A DNA stretch of 42,303 bases from Parasitella parasitica. Taxonomy: Eukaryota; Mucoromycota; Mucoromycetes; Mucorales; Mucoraceae. The stretch spans positions 33,543 through 75,845 of the forward strand of contig MU619386.1 of NCBI GenBank assembly GCA_025201805.1. The letters run 5' to 3'. Positions 34,124 through 42,303 of this stretch are shown in pieces. The notes beneath the pieces were generated by a model. The model had not been told where the DNA came from, ran no database searches, and was given only the letters and a program-made list of their open reading frames with translations. Positions within the stretch are counted from its first letter, which is position 1. Every line of letters begins with the position of its first letter. The translations under genes and the position numbers were made by a program.

Positions 34124-34892
34124 ATTATATAGGGAAAATAAAAATTAAAAATTAAAGAACAAGCGAGATGCTGGGAGGTGCACAAGTCTAATTATATATA
34201 AGACTTTTTGAACGAACCCCTTTCACCTCCTGCTCCGATACAGAGGGTGTAACAATAACAAGCCACTGATGTTGCTATATACGTATCTATTTGACAGAAG
34301 ACATGATGTCCCAGTGGGTTCCGAGTGGTCTGTTAGATGGAGAGTTGCGGCTGATTTTCTTGGTTGTTCCATGCGCAGACACACCTACTAGTCACCCAAC
34401 ACAACGGCAATCGTTGTGCGCGATGGATCGAAATGTCCAAGTAGATTAGATCGGGTAAATAGTTCGTTAAACCTCGATCCCGATAAACCAGTTGTATCAT
34501 CCTTATCAAGCACTACTAGAACAAAAATATGGCATTATCTCTCCTGAAATACTGTAACTCCCAGAAACATATCCGCAACAAATCACATGGATTTCAGAGA
34601 TAGTGACTCTTACGCTGACAGATGGCCAAACAAAATCAGGCATCGTTTGTCATGTACCGTATCGACATTGGTTTGAAAGTCTGTCACTATGGTGCAATTT
34701 CACAGATATAACCCTCATATATTCAACTGTGAGAAAAAACCAAGGCAAACATGTGCAACCGCATCTTGTTTTTTTTTGTATTTATACACGTCAAACATAA
34801 TAGCCTATACCGTATGCTTATCGCTTGTTGCGCACTGCCAATTGAAGTGCAATAATCTCATTTCATCTTTCAAAATACTTTTGCCGCGTCAT
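34124..34892. promoter_or_regulatory. Divergent promoter, KpsF-like and esterase
   Basis: 770 bp between divergent genes. A TATATAA-type box for the minus-strand gene sits at 34192-34201. The part 34300-34520 has several short inverted repeats (for example around ACAACGGCAATCGTTGTG at about 34403-34420), but no tRNA or other RNA fold that I could complete. No protein-coding gene is seen. Confidence 0.4.
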
Positions 34893-36013
34893 ATGCTCTA
34901 CATAATACTATTCGCCTTTTTGTTTGCGCTAGCCGGCACAAGAAATGGCAGGAAACTAGGTAGAGGTATTTGCCACGATTCCCAACGCTTGCTGACTGTA
35001 TATTTTCAGTGTTTCAAACACTCTGCTCGCCTATATCTCAAACGCCGTTCTTTGTACGCCGCACACTCGCCAGACGTTCTTATCTAGTGCCGCTATTCAT
35101 CCGTCGTCGTATGATATTCATAGGCACATGTCCCGTCAGTCAAGAAAAGAAAAGCTGGATCCATAAAGTAGCAAAGGAAACGTGGAAAGGTGTGTGGATT
35201 GCACCCGGGCTGAAAGATATCAAGCACGCAGAAGAGATTGCTCCAGAGCAAGATCTGGTTCTTTTCTACGCACACGGGGGTGGGTTTACAGAAGGCTATT
35301 CGTACATGTACATGGAAACATTCCAAGCAGTCATCAACAAGCTAAAGAGAGAGCACAACATCCGAGCAAGCATCATGTCGTTAGAGTACAGACTTAGCCC
35401 AGAGCACAAATGGCCCACCGCCTGCAGGGAGGCCGTCGAATGCTACAGATATTTAATTCATGACTTGGGCATAAGTCCCTCCAAGGTCATCCTGGCAGGC
35501 GACAGTGCTGGCGGAAATCTGGTTGCTACAACGCTATTGCAGCTGAAAAATATGAAACTCAAGAAAGAGGATGATCTACCACCGTTGCCTTTTCCGGCGG
35601 GAGCGGCATTGCTGTCGCCATGGGTTGACCTCACAGTTCAAGAATACCCCAATACGGGGGATACATTGACAGGGAGCCTACTAGACGTTTTCAAAGCTGC
35701 CTATGTGACGGACAGCAGACAGCTGCATCATCCACTTGTATCACCTGTTTATGGAGACTTTTCTAGAATCCAATGCCCATTCTTTGTGGCATACGGAAGC
35801 CAAGAGATTCTAAAACCTAGCATAGAGATGTTTATATCCAGCCTCGAGAAGAGCAAATGCAGCGTAACTGTATTGAAGGGAGATCAACACACAACACATA
35901 TCTGGCTAGTATGTAGTTTAATGGCTTCGTCAAGAGCTGTCTACGAGAGAGATCGCCATGCCTTTGTATCATGGATAGCAACATCAGCAGTAGCAGCAGC
36001 AGCAGCCCAATAA
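34893..36013 (+). CDS. Membrane-anchored alpha/beta hydrolase, HSL-type esterase
   Basis: Two exons (34893-34959, 35010-36013) encode 356 aa. Exon 1 supplies a short hydrophobic N-terminus (residues 1-14) followed by Arg/Lys, so the protein is probably anchored in or targeted to the ER membrane. The catalytic domain has the oxyanion-hole HGGG (111-114), YRLSPE (149-154), nucleophile elbow GDSAGG with Ser188, and late Asp/His candidates around YGSQE and GDQHTTH. This is the hormone-sensitive-lipase/arylacetamide-deacetylase group, hydrolysing acyl esters; the substrate is unknown. The intron has a CTGAC branch site and strong TTTTCAG acceptor, which supports the upstream start over the in-exon ATG at 34970. 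The last residues (SAVAAAAAQ) come from a GCA repeat, and a (GT)n tract follows the stop. Confidence 0.88.
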
Positions 36014-36034
36014 TAAAATACTCCGCATAGGCAG

Positions 36035-36048
36035 TGTGTGTGTGTGTG
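36035..36048. repeat. (GT)n microsatellite
   Basis: Seven or so GT units just downstream of the esterase stop codon, followed by a T-rich tract; likely length-polymorphic. Confidence 0.7.
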
Positions 36049-36161
36049 CCACAGCGTTTGATGATCTTTGTAGCTTTTTTTTTGTTTTTCCTTTTTTTTC
36101 TCTTTTCTTTCTCTTGTAGCAAGCCAAAAAGGATTTCCAATGATATTGGAGAAAACACAGG

Positions 36162-38816
36162 ATGTCGTCCCCTTCTTCTCCAACGATAGGTCTTGTATCC
36201 GCAAACATCAGACTATTCAACAGTAAATCTGACAATGAGCCAACAGTAAAAACCTCGAATTCGGCAACAACAACAATCAATAACACACCTAATAATAACA
36301 ATACTAATAATTACTTGCCTCCATTACCACCGAAACCAAGCAAAAAAGTCGAAAAACAATCTCCCTCACCACCACTTGCATTGGCCCCGTCTGTAGCTTC
36401 TGTAGCTTCTGTACCGCCACCTTTGCCAGCAACCCCACCGAGACCGATCAAAAACGGCACACTAAAAGCAGGATATAACAATCATAATCAGACAATAACT
36501 GTGAGCTCACCATCTACGCCCTCGCTGAGCTCTACTATACCATCGCCAATCATTGCCCAAAAAAGTGGGTCTACTTTGAAAGGCATGCTCGGGAAAGTAG
36601 TCGGCAGCGTAAGCGGTAAGTTGGGTGACATTACATTACATACAACGAGGTTGGGAGGGGGGAGTTTTTTTTTTTTATATATATATATATATATTAACAG
36701 CGGGAAAATACAGATTTATGGGCTATACAAGGAAATTCATCTGCATCATCCGTGAATGGTCCTAATGCCAAATTGCAACACAATGGCAGTGGGAAAGCCA
36801 AGATATCCTCTCCGTACAACATGGTGCATGTAACGCATGTCGGCTTCAATCCACAGACTGGCGAGTTTACAGGTATGCCGAGAGAATGGCATATCCTTCT
36901 TCAGCAAAGTGGCATCACCAAGAAAGAGCAACAGCAGAATCCACAGGTACGTTTTTATGAATTATCTTGCGGCATGGAGGATTTAGGGTTGCATTTGTTA
37001 GGCTGTTTTGGATGTATTGGGGTTTTATAAAGATTCTAAAGACCAGTGTTTGGACACAGTTTGGGATAAGTTTGACAATGTGCATCCCAGAAATTACACT
37101 TCTCGAACAACTCCTCCGCCATTGCCGCAGCGAACAAGGCCTCAATTGGTTGTCGTTTCTAATAATAATCGACCCAATAATGATACCAAGCCCCCTGTAC
37201 CCACTCGTCCGCCCACAAAGATTGCAGTATGTTACATGTGTAGTGCTTGACAGCTTGATACTAACTCCTTTTTCATAGCACAAGAGCAATGTAAAAAATC
37301 AGTCTAGTCGGTTTGATAACTCTTCCCCACCACCACCACCACCGCAAAACGCTTTAGTGACGCCTCCGACTCCTCCATTGACCGTGTCATCCGCACCGCC
37401 TATACCAGCTCGCCCAGAGAAACCACCGCAATTTCAAAAGGTGCCACCGCCCAAACCCCCATTATCAACTAAACCTGTGGTGTCACCCAAAAAGAAATTG
37501 CCTATTCAAGTAGCAAAACCAACGGCACCGCTATCAACAGCAGTAATAGCGGATGATATGGCAGCGGTACTGACAGAGACCCCAAAACCCCCGCCAAGAT
37601 CGAACAAACCACCACGTGTGTCATCATCATCAGTATACATAGCACCCTCGGCAGCTCCACTTGATCCGGCTCTAGACACGAGTCATCAAGACAAGGCACG
37701 ACAGCACCGCAGAGAACAGAGACAGCAGAAAGAGGCTCTCAAAGATGCTCAAGTGATTGCAGACCTTCAAGCCATTTGCACAGATGCTGATCCGACAAAA
37801 CTTTACCGAAATATGATCAAAATTGGCCAAGGGTAAGTGTCTGCCATGTTGGATGGAAATGTGGATGTCACGAGGGCTAACATGCAACTCAGTGCTTCTG
37901 GAGGTGTCTATACTGCTCAATCAGTAGACACCAACATGTCGGTTGCAATCAAGCAGATGAACCTCGCGCAGCAATCACGAAAGGAGGTGATCATCAACGA
38001 AATACTGGTCATGCGAGAAGCTCAGCACAAGAACATTGTAAATTTCATTGATTCGTTTTTGGTGTCCAATGAATTGTGGGTTGTAATGGAGTACATGGAG
38101 GGCGGTAGTTTGACCGACGTTGTCACTACGAGTATGATGACAGAAAGCCAGATTGCCACCGTCTGCAGAGAGACGCTGGAGGGTATTGACCATTTACATT
38201 CGTTGGGCATTATCCATCGAGACATCAAATCTGATAACGTGCTTCTGGGGCTGAATGGTCATGTTAAATTGAGTATGTAATGTTTACTGAAAGTGGCTGT
38301 CAGAGATGCTAACTGATAACTGCTATAGCCGATTTTGGTTTTTGCGCAAGACTGAATGATTCGGAAACAAGAACAACCATGGTTGGTACACCATATTGGG
38401 TAAAGTAGACTCTCTTTTTTTTTTCGGCCCGTTTAGAACAGTGTTGTTAATAAGTGAGGAAATAGATGGCGCCAGAAGTTGTAACCAGAAAGCAATACGG
38501 GCCCAAGATTGATATATGGTCATTAGGTATTATGGCAATCGAAATGATCGAAGGCGAGCCTCCATATTTGCACGAGAATCCTTTGAGGGCTCTTTATCTG
38601 ATTGCAACAAACGGAACACCATCTTTACAGCATCCCGACGAGCTATCCGATAAACTAAAGAACTTTTTGATGCAAGCGTTGACTGTAGATAGTATTGAAA
38701 GACCCAGCGCCAAGGCATTGTTAGAACACCCCTTTTTGAAAAGAGGAGAAGATGTCAAATCTTTGGTTCCTCTGATTAAGGCAAGCCGAGATCTACGAAA
38801 AGCGCATGAATTATAA
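36162..38816 (+). CDS. p21-activated protein kinase (PAK/Ste20 family)
   Basis: Cdc42/Rac effector kinase controlling polarity and MAPK signalling. Seven exons (36162-36615, 36714-36946, 37002-37226, 37279-37832, 37893-38272, 38329-38399, 38466-38816) encode 755 aa. After a Ser/Asn/Pro-rich start, the CRIB motif [15 protein letters not shown] lies at about 182-196, followed by the autoinhibitory segment ([13 protein letters not shown]). A long Pro-rich linker with SH3-ligand-like PxxP follows, then the kinase domain from about 482. Key residues are the GQG-ASGGVY loop, Lys509 (VAIK), [16 protein letters not shown], the activation loop [14 protein letters not shown] and the family-typical GEPPY. 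There is no PH domain, so it is Ste20/Pak1-type rather than Cla4-type. Intron 1 is the longest (98 nt) and contains a poly-T/(TA)n tract; its acceptor is the second AG (36712-36713). Confidence 0.95.
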
Positions 38817-39056
38817 AAATAAAAAAAAATAAAAAGTAATATATTTAATAACAATCCGCACTATGAATAAACACATTGGGACCTTATAACTGGTATGGCA
38901 TTACAATTCTTCAAAACACGTAAAGCGGTTCCCCTGAAACGCTTCATAATTCGCCAACCGCAAATGTTGCCAACTGTATTTTGATGTTTCTTCAGCAAGC
39001 TTGTATATCATTTTCTCTTTCTTTTTTTTCTTTTTTTTTTTTTCCAAGATAATTCA

Positions 39057-40434
39057 ATGGCGAGTTCCTCAAAACAAGTGATCAATAACGAACTCTTTCG
39101 ACTTTACACTGAATATCTAGTATGTCAAGTCAGGAAAAGCGCACCATCGTTTTGGAAGAGTGACGAAGCAGAGAAGAATGCTTTGATTGAAATTCTAACA
39201 CAATTTCAACATGTAGATGCAAGTGAGTCCTGCTCAAAGTCTTTTTTTTTTAATGCGGCTGATTTGTCAACAATAGATGTCTTGCGTATGGTTGTGGATG
39301 AAATTTTCGAGAATTCTGTTGAAAAATTTAGTCAGACCATCATGGGCAACATTGTAAACGATAAAGTCAGCGAGATTGCGGCAGAAAAAGCCAAAGAACC
39401 TGCCACCGATTATCGAGACAGAGCTCCAAAAGTCATTGCAAACACGTCAAACAATGATTCAGACTCATCTCTGGAAGAGGACAATAATGTGCCAAGTCCA
39501 GTGCATACAACAATGGCTGTAGCCGATGCGAGTGACAAAGCTGCCATCAGTAAAAGAAACATAATTCACTCGAGTACTGCGATACAAACTAGATCTAGAA
39601 AGAGGAAACACTCCATCTCTGAAAACCCCAATGGGTGCTCTTTGTCCCGCCCAGCCAAGAAAGGTTTGTCATAGAAAAAGTCTTCCATTCGATGTCTTAC
39701 CATGCGTGCGCTTGGTTCTAGAAATTGAAAAGCTCGTATCTGATGTAGAAAACACAAAAGTTATGCTCAGACAAAGAATGAAATCCGTAGGCGAAAGCTT
39801 CTCCGTAAACCCCACTTCCGCAAATATCATACAAAACGCTACACCCAGCGTTTTTACCATATCCAACTGGCCAAAAGAATCGAGCAACACTAAAATTTTC
39901 CACAAATGCCAGGAGAATTTCATTGCCTTTCGGTTTGGTAAATTGGTTGAAAGATTAAGACGAAAATACCCAGCACCAGCAGCAATCCAGAGAGAACGAC
40001 AATACCAAGAGGAACTACAGAGTATGTAAATTCGCTTAATGATTCTTGGTGCTGTCGTTTTTACTTTTTCTTTTTTTTTTTTTTTTTTTTTTTTCTGCAG
40101 GGGAATTAATAAGACGAGATAAAACCTTCCGCGTCGTGTACTTTTACGCATACGAAAGCTTCTGTCGAAGAGTAGTTCACATTGTGAACGAAAATGGGCT
40201 TTACTGCCTGTTTATACCAGAAATTCTTTCGCCATCCACGTTGAGAAAGGTAAATGTTGAGACAACCTTGAAAAGACGTAAACCTAAAGGTTCGCTTAGG
40301 GGGGTTTGGAAGAATTTGCGCAACTTTCACGCTACATGAATGAGAAATGCTCTGTTTTCAATAACGTTGGTAAAACAGACTCTTACGGAAAGTTTGTCAC
40401 AGTATCAGATGTGGACCCGTCAACGAGCATTTGA
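39057..40434 (+). CDS. Orphan 378-aa protein with helical N-terminus and coiled coil
   Basis: Five exons (39057-39222, 39277-39663, 39722-40021, 40101-40249, 40300-40434) join in phase. Residues 1-85 are helical and look like a dimerisation or LisH-like bundle (LFRLYTEYLV, NALIEILTQF, VLRMVVDEIFENSVEKF). Residues 115-185 are an acidic, then basic disordered linker with a possible nuclear signal (RSRKRKH). Residues about 186-205 form a short coiled coil (EIEKLVSDVENTKVMLRQRM). The C-terminal 110 residues are globular, with a Tyr/Phe-rich segment (FRVVYFYAYESFCRRVVHIV). Intron 1 is stop-free and in frame, intron 2 has a weak GTTTGT donor, and the last exon is found only by splicing 40250-40299. 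I do not recognise the family; a nuclear scaffold protein is a guess. Confidence 0.75.
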
Positions 40435-41800
40435 AATGTAATAACCACATCTTACCAGCATTCTACATATTGAATATTATTTGCAATATACATTATATCA
40501 CCCGTTGCCACACTTTTAGCTTATCATGAGAAGACTGACCAGGCGATTGCGCAAGTCTAGATAACCATTTGAATGTCAAAAACTAGCATAAATAAGCGCC
40601 TAATGTACAGAGAATGAAATTCTTTACACGTGCTGATTAATGAAATGTATAAAATTTCACGAAATTTGATGTCTCCCTTTGTTCTCCCTTTGTTCATTAT
40701 ATAAATGCATTAGACTATATTGCAGGCTGTACTTTAACCAAGCTTTACTCTATAGTAGATATTTGATATTGTTGTGAGCGGAGACATCCGTAACAAATCG
40801 AAAATCAGTTATAGCAGCCAAATAAAACAAAGTCAAAGGCATATTAATGTCCTAAATATCATATCAATAGACATTAGTTAATCCCTGAAGTTATATTTTA
40901 TTTTTTTACTTTTCTGTTGGCTTTCTATTCCTCCCGATATAGAGAGTATTTTACTAATAGCTATCTGAAGTGCTGGAAGAGAATTATCGTTGAATAAGCG
41001 TATAATAATGAAAGTACAGATAATTTTTACATCCCGTATCCGTGCCCTCTCAACAATATACTATAGTACATCAGCTCATATTTCTTAGATTAATCTCGAC
41101 AATGAAACAATATCAGACTAATAGATATCAGGCCGTTCTATCTATAGGTTATTTCAGTCGTCTGTAGATTGGATTTTTACATAACCAAGTTCGGTCTTCT
41201 AATATTGGTGTTTCTGGCACATTTGTAAAACGATTATATGCATGGATCAGCCCTTGCATTGGTTTATGTGTTCCAAATGTGGTTTGTGGTTCGATTTGTT
41301 TTCGTTGGTTCTTAATTTATTATGAATGCTTCGTGGTTTTACGGTTATATATATAGGTAAATTGTTCGTTAGCTTGATTTGGGATCTCTATGGAGGTTCC
41401 ATAACGAACGATATTCACATTACTTTTTGTGTTAAGTTATTTCGCTTCAACACAAATACTCTATATTTATATTTGTAATAGACCAGATACCTCTTTTCTT
41501 GTTCGGATAATACTACAATGGAAAGCTGTGAATTATTATTACAAGTCTCAGCTCTTTTTATTATTGTATTGGAATACCAGAAATATACATCAATATAAAA
41601 CCTGATTAACTTGTATCCATGGAGTGATTCGTGCGGATTTATATAGTCTCTACTTTCTATAAAATCGTTTGTATTTTTGCAACTGGTTAACTAATATAGT
41701 AGTAATAGCTGTGTTGTATCATAGAATATCATGGTCACTTTTGTATCTACATATAAAAAGTTACATATGTCATATCTAACATAGTTATAATGATGTTAAT
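40435..41800. other. Gene-free right arm with hairpins
   Basis: AT-rich sequence with no ORF of coding character. Two hairpin-capable inverted repeats stand close together: GTTCGTTA (41364-41371) with TAACGAAC (41402-41409), and TTTGTGTT (41426-41433) with AACACAAA (41449-41456). I see no RNA gene signature. Confidence 0.4.
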
Positions 41801-42121
41801 TGTTGGTTGTGCTTGAACCTCTTGCAAGGTTCTAGGCTTATTTAAAGGTTACATCAAGATCAGATCGCGGGATGTCGGGGAGACATCATATCCAATCTTT
41901 TCTTTGATGTAAAATAGAACAATAGGTCTGTCCTGGAAATGCTGTGATTTAATATTGTTTGGCACTTCTTGTCAAACATCAGATGGTATGTAAATAAACA
42001 TTGATTAAGATAGATTTTAATATAAATAGACGTTATATCTTATGCCAATAAAAGTCTTCAGTTTTGTACTGTATCTGGTTTTATTTAGGAAAAGTATTTA
42101 TTACTTCTTTCAAACACAACA
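41801..42121 (+). mobile_element. Possible solo LTR
   Basis: A 321-bp stretch begins TGTTG and ends CAACA, with TATAAATAG at 42021-42029 and an AATAAAA signal near 42047, in the same order and similar relative positions as in the arms of the element at 407-1458. A perfect 6-bp hairpin GATGTC/GACATC lies near 41872-41888. The flanking 5-mers (TTAAT and TTTCG) do not match, so there is no target duplication. This is a weak call. Confidence 0.25.
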
Positions 42122-42303
42122 TTTCGCTGCGCCCTTTGATACTGGCACCGTATATTATGTCGAATAACTAGAATGGTATAGTATCTCAGCCATAGAATAG
42201 CAAATGATTATATATGACAGAATTTTAAACGTAAGAAAGTTCGATTTATTTCAAATATAAAGCATAATTAGAGATTATCCATGTTGGAATAAGCTGAGTC
42301 GCC
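42122..42303. other. Gene-free right edge
   Basis: AT-rich sequence up to the window end; nothing identifiable. Confidence 0.4.

Noticed and set aside
34310-34520. tRNA-like fragment (a D-loop-like GGTCTGTTAG and nearby inverted repeats)
   Set aside because: No T-arm or matching acceptor stem; box B consensus absent.
39669-40151. 160-codon minus-strand ORF across the orphan gene
   Set aside because: Runs through a poly-T tract (poly-Lys on the minus strand) and opposes phase-consistent plus-strand exons.

Overview
The window reads as nuclear DNA of a filamentous fungus of the Mucoromycota (Mucor/Rhizopus/Phycomyces type). The DNA is AT-rich. I count about 57 short introns (mostly 49-80 nt) with GTAAGT/GTATGT-like donors, CTGAC/CTAAT-like branch sites and TAG/CAG acceptors. 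The genes are single-copy eukaryotic housekeeping genes: VPS18, ORC4, a DNA polymerase delta small subunit, cytochrome c heme lyase, a Pho85-type CDK and a PAK kinase. The species assignment is inference; no rRNA or mitochondrial marker is present.

Layout, left to right. 1-2473 is gene-free and holds a 1.05-kb inverted-repeat element (407-1458) with LTR-like arms. 2474-5460 (minus) carries cytochrome c heme lyase and, upstream of it, an unrecognised 552-residue Cys-cluster/coiled-coil protein. 5461-8054 is a long silent stretch. 8055-9094 (plus) is a bZIP factor resembling Hac1/XBP1, convergent with a Pho85-like CDK (9226-10149, minus). The CDK diverges from a ROCK/MRCK/citron-like AGC kinase with a long coiled coil (10777-13966). 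14973-19085 (minus) holds one or two Ser/Thr-rich surface proteins, the distal one with a C-terminal membrane helix and cytoplasmic tail. Next come an intron-dense YbaK-type deacylase (19354-20556, minus), uracil phosphoribosyltransferase (21521-22396), VPS18 (23751-27613), a single-domain beta-trefoil lectin (27855-28433), a secreted GDSL/SGNH hydrolase (28711-29571), POLD4-like (29923-30449), a small polar protein (30662-30943), ORC4 (31106-32624, minus), a KpsF/GutQ-like sugar-phosphate isomerase (32999-34123, minus), a membrane-anchored HSL-type esterase (34893-36013), a PAK/Ste20 kinase (36162-38816) and an orphan 378-residue protein (39057-40434). The remaining 1.9 kb is gene-poor with a possible solo LTR and two hairpins.

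The genes do not form an operon or a biosynthetic cluster. They cover replication (ORC4, POLD4), vacuolar/endolysosomal tethering (VPS18), cell polarity and signalling (AGC kinase, PAK, CDK), the cell surface (Ser/Thr-rich proteins) and nucleotide salvage (UPRT).

The most interesting observation is in the bZIP gene. Its activation-tail exon is reached only by removing sequence containing a stop codon. The two ends of that segment carry hairpins with 7-nt loops (loop positions 8616-8622 and 8850-8856). Cutting after the third loop base at both gives a 234-nt, phase-consistent removal, which is the layout of an Ire1-processed HAC1/XBP1 mRNA. Two ordinary explanations (an indel plus a spliceosomal intron, or a spliceosomal intron alone) remain open and are listed. 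All exon models come from reading splice signals and frames by eye, without transcript data.
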